Shown one piece after another: positions 1 to 11,415 of a stretch of DNA of 64,000 nucleotides; positions within the stretch are counted from its first letter, which is position 1, and each line of letters opens with the position of its first letter. The DNA is from Sphingomonas horti. GTDB taxonomy: Bacteria > Pseudomonadota > Alphaproteobacteria > Sphingomonadales > Sphingomonadaceae. Below the pieces are notes generated by a model, which saw nothing but the letters and a program-made list of their open reading frames with translations, had not been told where the DNA came from and did not search any database. Made by a program: the position numbers and the translations under genes. The stretch covers positions 190,796 to 254,795 of the forward strand of contig NZ_WQMS01000013.1 in NCBI RefSeq assembly GCF_009753715.1, given 5' to 3'.

Positions 1-1
1 G

Positions 2-361
2 TCACTGTTCATTGCTCAAGCCTACGGCATCCACCTCGACCTCGGCACGCAGATCGCGATGCTGCTGACGCTGATGATCACGTCCAAGGGCATTGCCGGC
101 GTGCCGCGCGCGAGCCTTGTCGTAATCGCGGCGACGCTGGCGCAGTTCAACCTGCCCGAAGCCGGGCTGCTGCTGATCCTGGCAATCGACCATTTCCTCG
201 ACATGGGGCGATCGGCCACCAACGTGGTCGGCAACGCGGTGGCGAGCGTGGTCGTGGCGCGCTGGGAAGGCGAGCTCGATCCGGAGGCGCCGCCGGAGAT
301 CGAGCCGGCGCCCGCCCCGTCCGGCCGCACCGACACGCCGCCGGCGGAGAATTGGGGCTGA
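2..361 (+). CDS. Dicarboxylate/amino acid:cation symporter, C-terminal part
   Basis: The visible 119 residues are the C-terminal end of a DctA/GltP-type secondary transporter, which imports C4-dicarboxylates or acidic amino acids with H+ or Na+ across the inner membrane. The segment MLLTLMITSKGIAGVPRASLV resembles the hairpin and TM7-8 region of the family, and the helix with AIDHFLDMGRSATNVVGN matches the conserved substrate/cation-binding helix (D, R and N residues). A hydrophilic proline- and glutamate-rich tail of about 30 residues follows. The gene begins before the window, so length and start are unknown. The next gene starts one base after its stop, suggesting co-transcription. Family assignment is strong; substrate is not determinable. 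Confidence 0.85.
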   Translation, partial: SLFIAQAYGIHLDLGTQIAMLLTLMITSKGIAGVPRASLVVIAATLAQFNLPEAGLLLILAIDHFLDMGRSATNVVGNAVASVVVARWEGELDPEAPPEIEPAPAPSGRTDTPPAENWG

Positions 362-362
362 G

Positions 363-1007
363 ATGCTCGACATCGGCGGTTACGAGCTGCTGCCGGACTG
401 GCCGCGCTTCGCCGCCTTCGCGCTCGCTGGCCTCGCGCTGAACATCGTCCCCGGCGCCGACATGACGTTCGTGATCACGGCGGGTGCGCGCGGCGGTCGG
501 CGGGCGGGCGTGATCGCCGCCTTGGGGATCGGCGTCGGCACGTTCGCGCATATCCTTGCCGCCGTGCTGGGCCTGTCGGCGCTGCTAATGGCGTCGGAGA
601 CGCTGTTCGACGCGCTGAAGCTGATCGGTGCCGCCTATCTGCTCTACGTAGCGGTCTCGCTGGTGCGAGGCGGCCGGGACGCGGGCGCGGCGCCGGTGCC
701 CGCGCACCGGCTGTTCCGGTCCGCGGTGCTGGTCAATCTCACGAACCCTAAAGTGGCGCTGTTCTTCCTCGCCTTCCTGCCGCAATTCGTCGACCCGGCC
801 GCGCGGGTGCCGGCGCTGCAGATCCTCTGCCTGGGCTTATGGTTCAACCTTATCGGCACGCTGGTGAACGCGTTGATCGGCGTCGGCGCGGCCGGAGCGG
901 CAGCAAGGCTCGGCCGAATCCGCTGGTTCGCGCGGGCGGCACGCTGGGCCGCGGCGACATTGCTCGGCGGCCTGGCGGTGCAGCTCGCGCTCGCGGAGCG
1001 GCGCTAG
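363..1007 (+). CDS. LysE/RhtB family exporter
   Basis: This 214-residue integral membrane protein fits the LysE/RhtB amino-acid exporter family in length (about 205-215) and in pattern of roughly six hydrophobic helices. Near residues 25-35 it carries the family-typical segment NIVPGADMTFVITAGARGGRRAG, and NLTNPKVALFFLAFLPQFV around residues 125-143 is the second family signature. The likely role is efflux of amino acids or similar metabolites through the inner membrane. It begins immediately after the symporter stop. The exported substrate cannot be inferred from sequence. Confidence 0.9.
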   Translation: MLDIGGYELLPDWPRFAAFALAGLALNIVPGADMTFVITAGARGGRRAGVIAALGIGVGTFAHILAAVLGLSALLMASETLFDALKLIGAAYLLYVAVSLVRGGRDAGAAPVPAHRLFRSAVLVNLTNPKVALFFLAFLPQFVDPAARVPALQILCLGLWFNLIGTLVNALIGVGAAGAAARLGRIRWFARAARWAAATLLGGLAVQLALAERR

Positions 1008-1636
1008 CCCAGCCGCGCCGTCGAATAAGGCGTCAGGACCTGCCAGCCCAGCGATTCGTACAGCGCGCGGCCTTCCGCGGTGGCGACGAGCACGAAGCGG
1101 CTTGCCGGATCGGCGCGTGCCCCGGCCAGGCCGACCATCAGGGCCGCGCCCAACCCGCGGCGGCGGTGCGGCCCTTCGGTGACGATGCGGTCGAAGGCGA
1201 ACACGCCGTCTCGCTCGACCGCATGGCCCGAAGCGGCGACCATGTTATCCGCCGCCCGGATGAGTCCGCGCACGGCGCCTGAATCGGGGCGCAGGTCCAG
1301 GCGGTAACCGGCTGGCACCGGCCGCAGCGGCATGAGGCTGTCGCACGTCATCAGGCTGCCGGTTCGCTCGACGGACCAGCGCGACGGGAGCAGGTGCGCC
1401 ATAAGCTCCGGCGGCGCGCAGAGCTTCAGGACGGCGAGCGGATCGTCGATCGCGCGGCCGAGATCGGCAAGGCCGGGCGCCGGCCGCGCGAACACGTGGC
1501 GGCGCGATTCCGTGTCGCTCCGCGTCTCCACGCGCAGGCCGCCATGGTCGGGCACCGGCAGGGGAAGCCCCCGGCTGATCGAGCGAGCCGCCAGCCAGGC
1601 GGCGACGAGCGCGGGGTCGGCCCCCGCTTCAGGCAT
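1004..1636 (-). CDS. GNAT-family N-acetyltransferase
   Basis: A 210-residue protein whose C-terminal half has a GNAT acetyl-CoA binding fold: the motif GPHRRRGLGAALMVGL (about residues 155-170) is the RRxGxG/A pyrophosphate-binding loop, followed by a C-terminal ALYESLGWQ segment typical of the family. The N-terminal half is less conserved. I chose the ATG at 1636 because it leaves only an 8-base overlap with the stop of the upstream glutathione transferase gene; a longer reading would overlap it by 44 bases. It is convergent with the LysE gene, overlapping by four bases. The acceptor substrate is unknown. Confidence 0.8.
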   Translation of the reverse strand: MPEAGADPALVAAWLAARSISRGLPLPVPDHGGLRVETRSDTESRRHVFARPAPGLADLGRAIDDPLAVLKLCAPPELMAHLLPSRWSVERTGSLMTCDSLMPLRPVPAGYRLDLRPDSGAVRGLIRAADNMVAASGHAVERDGVFAFDRIVTEGPHRRRGLGAALMVGLAGARADPASRFVLVATAEGRALYESLGWQVLTPYSTARLG

Positions 1637-2255
1637 AGGCGTAGGGACCGCCGCGTTCGAGCGCGCGGGCATAAGCGGGCCGCGCGTGGATGCGGTCGAG
1701 CCAGGCGATGGTGTTCGGCCGCGATGCGTCGAGGCCGGCGCGCTGCCGGGCGGCCTCGAGCGGGAAGCTCATCATGATGTCGGCGGCGGTCAAGCCGTCG
1801 CCGACGAACCAGTCGCGGCCGGCGAGCTCGCGCTCGACGAAGCCCAGGTGATTGTCGATCATCGGCTGGATGCGCTTCTGCGCCGCCTTGCCGAACACCG
1901 GCACGCGGCCCAGCACCAACTTGACCAGCAGCGGCGGCATCAGCGAGCCCTCGGCGTAATGAAGGTAGAAGCGGTAGCGCAGGATCGCGTCCCGGTGCGG
2001 CGGCGGGCCGAGCCGGCCGTCGGCCTTCTCGACCAGATACTCGACGATCGCCCCCGTTTCCGCGACGACCGTGTCGCCGTCCTGGATCACAGGCGACTTG
2101 CCGAGCGGGTGCACCTGCTTGAGCTCGGGCGGCGCCAGCATCGTCCTCGGGTTCCGCTCGTAGCGCTTCACCTCGTAGGGAAGCTCCAGCTCCTCCAGCA
2201 TCCAGAGGATTCGCTGCGACCGGCTGTTCTCGAGATGGTGGACGATGATCGGCAT
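1629..2255 (-). CDS. Glutathione S-transferase family protein
   Basis: This 208-residue cytosolic protein has the two-domain GST layout. The N-terminal thioredoxin-like domain (residues 1-80) begins MPIIVHHLENSRSQRILWML, with an S-R-S-Q-R glutathione-site region, and contains the cis-proline GKSPVIQD and the ETGAIVEYLV signature. An all-helical C-terminal domain contains the N-capping segment GDGLTAADIMMSF. Such proteins conjugate or reduce electrophiles with glutathione. The start at 2255 is supported by a good AAGGGAGC upstream on this strand. The downstream acetyltransferase overlaps by 8 bases, so the pair is probably co-transcribed. Confidence 0.9.
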   Translation of the reverse strand: MPIIVHHLENSRSQRILWMLEELELPYEVKRYERNPRTMLAPPELKQVHPLGKSPVIQDGDTVVAETGAIVEYLVEKADGRLGPPPHRDAILRYRFYLHYAEGSLMPPLLVKLVLGRVPVFGKAAQKRIQPMIDNHLGFVERELAGRDWFVGDGLTAADIMMSFPLEAARQRAGLDASRPNTIAWLDRIHARPAYARALERGGPYAYA

Positions 2256-2311
2256 GGCGCTCCCTTTTCGCGCCACTCTAATCCGACTTCCGCGCGAGCG
2301 GGAATGATGAA

Positions 2312-2381
2312 TTGGCTCACACGAAAACACACAGAGGATCGAGCCCGTCCTTCGTGCTCCTCGTGTCTCCGTGTGAGCCAA
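2312..2381. repeat. Inverted repeat between GST and recA
   Basis: Eleven-base arms TTGGCTCACAC (2312-2322) and GTGTGAGCCAA (2371-2381) are exact reverse complements, separated by a 48-base interior rich in CGTG/CACA-type half repeats. The element lies entirely between the recA stop and the GST start and codes for nothing obvious. It looks like a dispersed intergenic element rather than an operator. Confidence 0.6.
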
Positions 2382-2405
2382 ATAGAGGCGCGCAACGCGC
2401 GCCTC
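2377..2405 (-). terminator. Probable intrinsic terminator of recA
   Basis: A perfect nine-base stem (2385-2393 with 2397-2405) closed by a three-base loop lies directly after the recA stop. Read on the recA strand it is followed by TATTTGG, a modest T-rich tail. The stem is strong; the tail is short, so termination efficiency is uncertain. Confidence 0.55.
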
Positions 2406-2413
2406 CCCCCTGG

Positions 2414-3490
<1,077 letters not shown>

Positions 3491-3535
3491 GCAAAGCCTC
3501 CCTAAGCGGAACGCCGAACGCGTTCAACGGAGAGC

Positions 3536-3573
3536 TTCGTATCCCATTTGTTCCGCAAGAACAAGAGCGGAAC
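3536..3573 (-). promoter_or_regulatory. LexA (SOS) box and promoter of recA
   Basis: On the recA strand the sequence GTTCCGCTCTTGTTC (3559-3573) is a perfect match to the alphaproteobacterial LexA operator GTTC-N7-GTTC. It overlaps a plausible -35 (TTGTTC, 3559-3564), which is spaced 17 bases from a plausible -10 (TACGAA, 3536-3541), about 45 bases before the recA ATG. LexA bound here would block polymerase directly. The operator is seen in the sequence; the promoter assignment is inference. Confidence 0.8.
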
Positions 3574-3575
3574 TT

Positions 3576-4274
3576 CTAGGCGGCATCGGCCGCCCCGATA
3601 CGCTTCAGCGCCTCGCGCCGGCTGAGAGTGCTGAGGCGATCGCCATGCGCCGCAACATAGCGGCGAACCTCGCGCGGATCGGTGCGGGCGTATTGGCGCA
3701 AGGCCCAGCCGATCGCCTTGCGCAGAAAGAACTCACGCGAATCGAGCGACGGTCCGATGCAGGCGTGGAGGAGCTCCAGATCGGTCGCGGCCTTCGCGTG
3801 GAGCTGGCAGAGAATGGCGCTGCGCCGTTTCCACAGGTCGGGGCTTCGCGCCCAGTCGAGCATGGCCTGTTTCATTGGCGCCGGATCGTTCCGGAGAATG
3901 GCCCAGAGCCGCTGCGTCGCGATCGGGTCGACATAGTCCCACCAGGCGCCGGTCAGCACCATATCCTCATACAGCGCCAGCGAGCCGATGCGCTGGAACG
4001 GGCGAGCGGCGGCGATGCCGGTGAGCTCGATCGCGGCGTAACGCTGCTCGCGAAAGCGCGCGCCGTGCCACATCGCCATCACGTCCGCACGCCAGTCTTC
4101 GGCTGACCGATAGCGGAGGCCGCCGAACACGCGCCTGCATACAGCCCGCAACGGCACGGCGGACACACCCAGATAGGGCATTGGCGATTTCATATAGGCC
4201 TGCATCGCCGGCGCGCGGGACGGATCGGCGGCGGCTTTCAGTTCATTCAGCAGCTGGTCCGCGATGCCGCTCAT
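3576..4274 (-). CDS. AlkD-like DNA alkylation repair protein (HEAT-repeat glycosylase family)
   Basis: This 232-residue all-helical protein belongs to the AlkC/AlkD DNA alkylation-repair family, whose members remove N3- and N7-alkylpurines with a DNA glycosylase made of HEAT-like repeats. Residues characteristic of AlkD active sites are visible: paired tryptophans and an aspartate in TGAWWDYVD (about residues 107-115), the Arg cluster in LWKRRSAIL, and FFLRKAIGWALRQYARTDP. The gene lies immediately upstream of recA on the same strand with the SOS box only a few bases past its stop, so it does not itself appear to be driven by that box. Substrate range is inferred from family only. Confidence 0.85.
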   Translation of the reverse strand: MSGIADQLLNELKAAADPSRAPAMQAYMKSPMPYLGVSAVPLRAVCRRVFGGLRYRSAEDWRADVMAMWHGARFREQRYAAIELTGIAAARPFQRIGSLALYEDMVLTGAWWDYVDPIATQRLWAILRNDPAPMKQAMLDWARSPDLWKRRSAILCQLHAKAATDLELLHACIGPSLDSREFFLRKAIGWALRQYARTDPREVRRYVAAHGDRLSTLSRREALKRIGAADAA

Positions 4275-4287
4275 CGCGCCCGGCGGC

Positions 4288-4647
4288 TCAGCCGTTCAGC
4301 AGCGATTCGAAGGCCTCGCGGACGCCGTCCAGCGTGTAGGGCTTGCTGAGCACCGGAACGCCGGCGTGCCGCTCGGGCACCGCATCGTTGCCGCCGCCCG
4401 TCGCCAGAACGAAGGGGTGGCCACGCTGGCTGAGCGCGTCGGCGATCGGCCATGACGTCTCGCCGTCCCGCAGGTTCACGTCGAGCAGGGCCGCGTCGAA
4501 GCCGCCGGCTTCGACATGCCGCATCGCTTCGGACACACCGTCGACGGCGCCGGCCAGCCGGTAGCCGAGCGCATCGAGGAAATCCTCCAGCATCATCGAG
4601 ATCAGCGGTTCGTCTTCGACGACGAGGATCGAGGGCCCCACGCTCAT
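4288..4647 (-). CDS. Single-domain response regulator (possible FAT GUY-type)
   Basis: A 119-residue stand-alone receiver domain with no output domain. The acidic pocket is VVEDEP (residues 9-14), the phosphoacceptor is Asp56 in ALLDVNLRDGE, and the conserved Lys lies in LSKPYT. The segment PFVLATGGG before it resembles the PFxFATGYG motif of the FAT GUY single-domain regulators that act in phosphorelays of the general stress response in sphingomonads, though the match is not exact. It follows cckA by about 40 bases on the same strand, so it may be transcribed with it. Whether it is phosphorylated by CckA is unknown. Confidence 0.85.
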   Translation of the reverse strand: MSVGPSILVVEDEPLISMMLEDFLDALGYRLAGAVDGVSEAMRHVEAGGFDAALLDVNLRDGETSWPIADALSQRGHPFVLATGGGNDAVPERHAGVPVLSKPYTLDGVREAFESLLNG

Positions 4648-4690
4648 GGCGCCGCCGATATCGCGGCAAACAGTTCAACGCAAAGAAAAA

Positions 4691-7084
4691 TCATTTCGCC
4701 GCCAGCGCAGCCCGCGCGGCCTCCGCCAGCTGCTGGACCGAAAAGGGCTTGGGCAGGAACGCGACCCGCTCGATGTCGATCGACTTGCGTAGCTGCTCCT
4801 CGGCATAGCCGGACATGAACAGGATCGGCAGCTCCGGATATTTGACTCGGGCATGACGGACCAGCGTCGGCCCGTCCATCGTCGGCATCACGACGTCGGA
4901 GATCAGCAGGTCGAAGCTCTCACCCGCCTCAAGGCATTCGAGCGCTTCCTCGCCATTGCCGGCGGTCACGACCTTGTAGCCCTGGCGAGTCAGCGCGCGC
5001 TCGGCGACGGCGCGGACCATCGCTTCGTCCTCGACCAGCAGGATGGTGCCGCTGCCCCACAGCTCGGCCGGTCGCTCCTTCGGCTGGACGGGCGCGGCCT
5101 CCGGCCTGGTCTCCGCCTTGTATACCGGCAGGTAGATGACGAAGCTGGTCCCCTCGCCCACCACCGAATCGGCGAAGATGAAGCCGTTCGACTGCTTGAC
5201 GATGCCGTACACGGTGGAAAGGCCGAGGCCGGTGCCCTTGCCGACTTCCTTGGTCGTGAAGAAGGGCTCGAAGATCTTCGGCAGCAGCTCGGTCGGGATG
5301 CCGGTGCCGGTGTCGGTGATGCTGAGCGCGGTATAGTCGATGCTCGGCATTATGTCGCTTTTCATCCGCCGCACTTCGGCCGCGGAGACGGCGAAGGTCT
5401 GGAGCGTCAGCGTGCCGCCCTCGGGCATCGCGTCGCGGGCGTTGACCGCGAGATTGACGATAACCTGCTCGAGCTGCCCCGGATCGGCGCGGACCGGACC
5501 CAGATTGCGGCCATGCTTGACGTTCAGCGTCACCGTCTCGCCCAGCAACCGCTTCAGCAGGTTGAACACTTCCGAGACGACGTCGGGCAGCTGCAGCAAT
5601 TGCGGGCGCAGCGTCTGCTGGCGCGAGAAAGCCAGCAGCTGGCGGGTCAGGCTCGCGGCGCGGTTCGAGTTGGCGCGGATCTGCTGGATGTCGTCATAAT
5701 CGCTGTCGCCTGGCGTGTGGCGCATCAGCATCAGGTCGCAATGGCCGATGATCGCGGTCAGGATGTTGTTGAAGTCATGGGCGACGCCGCCGGCGAGCTG
5801 GCCGACCGCCTGCATCTTGGTCGCCTGCGCGACCTGGCGCTTCAGCTTCGATTCCTCGGCATTGTCCTTCAGCGACAGCAGCACCGCCGCTTCGCCCAGC
5901 CCGCGCGCGCCGGCGATCGACAGCGCGATCGGCTCGTCGGGACGCGCCTGCAGCCGCACCGCGATGTCGCCGGACATCGGCGGGCCGGAGGCGAAACGGC
6001 GCACGGTATCGGCGACCGCGGCCTTGTCCTCCCGCACCACCAGGTCGCCCGGATAGACCGGATGCGCGCCGGCCTCGAGCCCCGCCGCGCGCGCGAAGGC
6101 GTCGTTCAGGAACAGCAGCCGGCCGTCGCGGTCCGCGAGCGCGAAACCCAGCGGCAGCATCGAAAGCAAGGTCTGGATATGGCTGGAGGCGCTACCTTCG
6201 CCGAGCCGAGGCGCGCCGTCGTCGTCGATCAGGAAGACCAGCGTCGAGCCACCCCGCTCGTCCGGATCGAGCGGCACCTGCAGCAGCCGCACCGGCCCCC
6301 CGGTCGGCCCTTCGCGCTCGAAGCGGATCAACCCATGCTTGTCGATCGTCAGCATGGTGGCGAGGTCGCGGCCCTCGATCGCCGCATCAGCGGAGCCGGT
6401 GGCACGAAGCGCGAAGGCACGGTTGCCGGCGCGGATGCGGGCATCGGAACCGATCAGCACGCCCATGATGCCGGCCTCGCCGAGCCGCTCGCCGGCCGCC
6501 GAGCCGATCAGCCGCCGCGCCTCGTTGACAAGGTCGACGCTGGAAACGGGGCGGAATCGCCAGACCAGATAGGCTTCGCCGGTGCCTGCCCGCTCCACCT
6601 CGACCCGAAGCTGTCCGGCCTCGCGCTGCAGCCGGTCGATCGCAGCCGAGCCGTCGCGCCACGCCGCCTGCTCGGCCCCGAGCAGCGGCGCGGTCGCGCT
6701 GTTGGGCAGCCACAGCTCGCCCGGCGCGCGGAAACCCTGAAACCAGCTGCCGTAAAGATGGTTCGCGCAGACCAGCCGCCCTTCCCGATCGGTCACGGCA
6801 ACCGCAACCGACTCGCTTTCGATGGCTGCGCGCGTCAGCGCCCAGTCCTGGACCGACCGCTCCGCCGGCGCGACCGCGGCATTCGCCCGCGAGAAGAGGA
6901 ACAGGCCGCCCACCGCCGCGGCGCCGCAGCCGAAGCCGATCGCCAGCGCCGCGCTGCCCAGCAGCAGGAAGATCAGTGCGCCCGACAGCAGCGCCGCCAC
7001 CGCCACCGCGGCGAGCAGCCCAGGCGACGACTCCGGCGCATGCGCGCCGTCACTCAACAAGGGGGGATGGGCGCGGGTCGCCAT
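4691..7084 (-). CDS. cckA: Cell-cycle hybrid histidine kinase CckA
   Basis: A 797-residue inner-membrane hybrid kinase. Two hydrophobic segments occupy residues about 22-65, PAS-like regions span about 80-400, a HisKA domain carries the phosphoacceptor His436 in GGVAHDFNNILTAIIGH, and the HATPase domain shows N-box NLAVNARDAMPEGG, GTGIP and the CckA-like FEPFFTTKEVGKGTGLGLS. A C-terminal receiver domain (about 675-797) has VEDEA and phosphoacceptor Asp730 in LLISDVVMPTMDG. CckA feeds phosphate through ChpT to CtrA and CpdR and controls cell-cycle or motility genes in alphaproteobacteria. The domain order and the recA neighbourhood support CckA over other hybrid kinases. Confidence 0.92.
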   Translation of the reverse strand: MATRAHPPLLSDGAHAPESSPGLLAAVAVAALLSGALIFLLLGSAALAIGFGCGAAAVGGLFLFSRANAAVAPAERSVQDWALTRAAIESESVAVAVTDREGRLVCANHLYGSWFQGFRAPGELWLPNSATAPLLGAEQAAWRDGSAAIDRLQREAGQLRVEVERAGTGEAYLVWRFRPVSSVDLVNEARRLIGSAAGERLGEAGIMGVLIGSDARIRAGNRAFALRATGSADAAIEGRDLATMLTIDKHGLIRFEREGPTGGPVRLLQVPLDPDERGGSTLVFLIDDDGAPRLGEGSASSHIQTLLSMLPLGFALADRDGRLLFLNDAFARAAGLEAGAHPVYPGDLVVREDKAAVADTVRRFASGPPMSGDIAVRLQARPDEPIALSIAGARGLGEAAVLLSLKDNAEESKLKRQVAQATKMQAVGQLAGGVAHDFNNILTAIIGHCDLMLMRHTPGDSDYDDIQQIRANSNRAASLTRQLLAFSRQQTLRPQLLQLPDVVSEVFNLLKRLLGETVTLNVKHGRNLGPVRADPGQLEQVIVNLAVNARDAMPEGGTLTLQTFAVSAAEVRRMKSDIMPSIDYTALSITDTGTGIPTELLPKIFEPFFTTKEVGKGTGLGLSTVYGIVKQSNGFIFADSVVGEGTSFVIYLPVYKAETRPEAAPVQPKERPAELWGSGTILLVEDEAMVRAVAERALTRQGYKVVTAGNGEEALECLEAGESFDLLISDVVMPTMDGPTLVRHARVKYPELPILFMSGYAEEQLRKSIDIERVAFLPKPFSVQQLAEAARAALAAK

Positions 7085-7102
7085 CTCGACCGATCAGGCC
7101 GA

Positions 7103-7627
7103 TTATTCGGGCTTGCGCGTCTTCTGCTCCTCGCCCGGCGCCGGCACCTTGGCCTGCGCCGACAGGACCGCCTGCGGCGGCCCCCTCTCGATCACGGCGG
7201 CGAGCCGCGCTTCCTCGGGGCAGGCACCGGTGCAGAGCCGCTTCAGCTTGGCGAGATTCTCGCGCGCCTTGGTGACCGCGCCCTTCTGGACGAGCGCGTC
7301 GCCCTGGCCGGCCAGCGCCGCCACGTCGTTAGGGTCAAGCTCCAGCGCCTCGCGATAGAAGCGGATCGCCTTGCCCAGCAGGCCCTGCGCCTTCGCGATC
7401 TCGGCCAGCGCGGTAAAGGCCGCGCGGTTCTTCGGGTCGACCGCCAGCGCGCTTTCCAGCAGGTCGTTGGCCTGTTCCAGATTGCCGGCCCGCTGCGCCG
7501 CACGCGCCTGCTCGACGATCATCGTCGAGCGCGGATCGATCTGCGCGTCGGGCTTTTGCGCGACCACGACCGTGGATACGGCGGCGATGCCAAGAGCGGC
7601 GGCAAGAGCGACGGGCACGAAACGCAT
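7103..7627 (-). CDS. Secreted TPR-repeat protein
   Basis: A 174-residue protein with a Sec-type signal peptide ([24 protein letters not shown]) followed by about two to three tetratricopeptide repeats: alternating helices such as [42 protein letters not shown] and [24 protein letters not shown] proteins of this kind act as periplasmic scaffolds. A cysteine pair (CTGACPEEA) follows the repeats. The start at 7627 has a good GGAGAGG ribosome site; upstream in-frame codons belong to the tail of the methylase gene. No specific function can be assigned. Confidence 0.8.
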   Translation of the reverse strand: MRFVPVALAAALGIAAVSTVVVAQKPDAQIDPRSTMIVEQARAAQRAGNLEQANDLLESALAVDPKNRAAFTALAEIAKAQGLLGKAIRFYREALELDPNDVAALAGQGDALVQKGAVTKARENLAKLKRLCTGACPEEARLAAVIERGPPQAVLSAQAKVPAPGEEQKTRKPE

Positions 7628-7658
7628 CAGAACCTCTCCAACAATCCTTGTGCGCCTT

Positions 7659-8831
7659 CTAGCACGGGCTTTCCACGCTCGCGACGAAAAAGCCATCGGT
7701 GCCGTCCGCGCCCGGCGACAGCAGCACACCGGCGCCGCGATCCGTCCCCGGCCCGGGGAACCGCCGGCCGGCGCGCCAATCCGGATGCGCATCGAGAAAC
7801 GCCGCCATCCGGTCCGCGCCTTCCTCGTCGAGCAATGAGCAGACGGCGTAGATAAGGCGACCGCCCGGGCGGACAAGCGTTGCCGCGAGCGCGACCAGCC
7901 GGGCCTGCAGCGCCGTCAGCCGCGCCAGCCGGTCGGGCGTCAGCCGCCAGCGCGCTTCCGGGTTGCGCCGCCAGGTACCGGTGCCGGAACAGGGCGCGTC
8001 GACCAGCACGCAATCGGCGGCCCCGGCGAGGTCGCCCAGCGCCTCCGCCTCGCGCCCGGGGTCGAGCAGGCGCGTTTCAATGTTCGTCGCGCCGGCCCGC
8101 TCGGCGCGCGGCGGCAGCCGGGACAGGCGCGCGCGATCGGTATCGCAGGCGACCAGCCGCCCTTCCCCGCCCATGGCGGCGGCCAGCGCCAGTGTCTTGC
8201 CGCCCGCCCCCGCACAGAGGTCGACGATGGTCTGGCCGGCAGCGGCGCGGCAGGCGAGCGCGATCAGCTGACTGCCTTCGTCCTGGACCTCGACCGCGCC
8301 GTCCCGCCAAAGCGGGTGCTGCTCGATCGGCAACGGCTCGGCCAGGCGCGCGCCATGAGGCGCGAACCGGGTCGGCATCGCACCGGGCAATTCGTCCAGC
8401 ACGTCGTCGCGGCTGGCCTTCAGCGTGTTGACGCGCAGGTCGAGCGGCGCCCGTTCCAGCAGCGCCGCGACGTTGACATGGCCCAGCTTCGGCGCCAGCC
8501 AGGCGGGCGCAAGCGAAGGCGGGGTCGCCGGTTCGCCCGGAACGATTGGCGCCGGCCCGTGCGGGGAACCGTCGAACAACGGGCGGACGGAAGCATCCTC
8601 GCCGGCGAGGCCGAACAGCGCCGCGCGACCGCTCTCGGGCCGCTCGCCGGCACGCCGGATCGCGCGATAGACGAGCTCCCGGATCGCGCGCCGGTCACCC
8701 GAGCCGGCATAGCGGCGCGCCTTGAAATAGCCCGCGATGACGGTGTCCGCGGCGGGCCCGGCATCGCACGCGGCGGCGATGATCGCGTCGAGCAGCTCGA
8801 TCGCCGATTGCAGGCGGGCAGCCGGGGTCAC
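7659..8831 (-). CDS. RsmB/NOP-family RNA m5C methyltransferase
   Basis: A 390-residue SAM-dependent RNA cytosine-5 methyltransferase. The N-terminal about 140 residues form the NusB-like helical RNA-binding region of RsmB. The catalytic domain has the SAM motif [17 protein letters not shown], the catalytic-cysteine motif [19 protein letters not shown], and a second conserved cysteine in [13 protein letters not shown]. The family methylates C967 of 16S rRNA. Bacterial RsmB is usually somewhat longer (about 430), so I give the family rather than the exact gene. It starts nine bases after the guaB stop on the same strand, so the two are probably co-transcribed. Confidence 0.88.
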   Translation of the reverse strand: MTPAARLQSAIELLDAIIAAACDAGPAADTVIAGYFKARRYAGSGDRRAIRELVYRAIRRAGERPESGRAALFGLAGEDASVRPLFDGSPHGPAPIVPGEPATPPSLAPAWLAPKLGHVNVAALLERAPLDLRVNTLKASRDDVLDELPGAMPTRFAPHGARLAEPLPIEQHPLWRDGAVEVQDEGSQLIALACRAAAGQTIVDLCAGAGGKTLALAAAMGGEGRLVACDTDRARLSRLPPRAERAGATNIETRLLDPGREAEALGDLAGAADCVLVDAPCSGTGTWRRNPEARWRLTPDRLARLTALQARLVALAATLVRPGGRLIYAVCSLLDEEGADRMAAFLDAHPDWRAGRRFPGPGTDRGAGVLLSPGADGTDGFFVASVESPC

Positions 8832-8840
8832 GTCAGGCCA

Positions 8841-10409
<1,569 letters not shown>

Positions 10410-10434
10410 TCATCGCCGCCTTGGGGAGGAAAAT

Positions 10435-11415
10435 ATGGCCGTTACCGCCGCTTTCTTCGTTCTCGTCCTGGTGCTGTTCTACCTCGCAACCAGCGTGAAG
10501 GTCGTCCGCCAGGGCTATGAATATACGATCGAACATTTCGGCCGCTTCGTGACCGTCGCAAAGCCGGGATTCAATTTCTACCCGGCGTTCTTCTACCGGG
10601 TCGGCCGCCGGGTGAACATGATGGAGCAGGTGCTCGATATTCCGGGCCAGGAGATCATCACCAAGGACAATGCGATGGTGGCGGTCGACGGCGTCGTGTT
10701 CTTCCAGGTGCTCGACCCGGCCAAGGCGGCCTACGAAGTCTCCGACCTCTATACCGCGATCATGCAGCTGACGACGACCAACCTGCGCACCGTCATGGGA
10801 TCGATGGACCTGGACGAGCTGCTGTCGAAGCGCGACGAGATCAATGCGCGGCTGCTGTCCGTGGTCGATCATGCGACCAGTCCCTGGGGCGTCAAGATCA
10901 CGCGCGTCGAAATCAAGGATATCCGCCCGCCCGCCGACATCTCGAACGCGATGGCGCGGCAGATGAAGGCGGAGCGCGAAAAGCGCGCGGCCATTCTCGA
11001 GGCCGAAGGGCTGCGCGCGTCCGAGATCCTGCGCGCCGAGGGCGAGAAGCAGTCGCAGATCCTGCAGGCCGAAGGGCGGCGCGAAGCCGCATTCCGCGAC
11101 GCCGAAGGCCGCGAGCGCGCGGCCGAGGCCGAAGCCAAGGCCACCAAGATGGTCAGCGACGCGATCGAGACCGGCAGCGCGCAGGCGATCAACTATTTCG
11201 TCGCGCAGAAATATGTGGAGGCGGTCGGGAGGTTCGCGGACTCGTCGAACGCCAAGACCATCCTGTTCCCGGTCGAGGCGACGCAGCTGATCGGCACGTT
11301 GGGCGGCATCGGCGAGATCGCGCGCGAGGCGCTTGGCCGCGAGGCGGTGCCGCCGCCCACCGCCGCGCCGGCGATCGAGCGACCGCGCAAGGGACCGTTC
11401 GAGGGGCAAGCCTGA
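10435..11415 (+). CDS. SPFH/band 7 (paraslipin-like) membrane protein
   Basis: A 326-residue stomatin/prohibitin-family protein: one N-terminal membrane helix (residues 3-20), the band 7 domain from about residue 20 (VRQGYEYTIEHFGRF) to 200, then a long charged coiled coil with repeated Glu-Ala-Glu-Gly units (ILEAEGLRASEILRAEGEKQ) and a proline-rich tail. Such proteins organise membrane microdomains and scaffold proteases or other membrane proteins. The ATG at 10435 follows GGGGAGGA. Its stop overlaps the start of the next gene by one base, the standard pairing of an SPFH protein with an NfeD protein. Confidence 0.92.
   Translation: MAVTAAFFVLVLVLFYLATSVKVVRQGYEYTIEHFGRFVTVAKPGFNFYPAFFYRVGRRVNMMEQVLDIPGQEIITKDNAMVAVDGVVFFQVLDPAKAAYEVSDLYTAIMQLTTTNLRTVMGSMDLDELLSKRDEINARLLSVVDHATSPWGVKITRVEIKDIRPPADISNAMARQMKAEREKRAAILEAEGLRASEILRAEGEKQSQILQAEGRREAAFRDAEGRERAAEAEAKATKMVSDAIETGSAQAINYFVAQKYVEAVGRFADSSNAKTILFPVEATQLIGTLGGIGEIAREALGREAVPPPTAAPAIERPRKGPFEGQA

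Noticed and set aside
4853-7855. A 1000-codon open frame on the plus strand opposite cckA
   Set aside because: It is the antisense shadow of a complete hybrid kinase; its composition is Arg/Gln/His-rich with no domain, as expected for the reverse frame of a high-GC gene.
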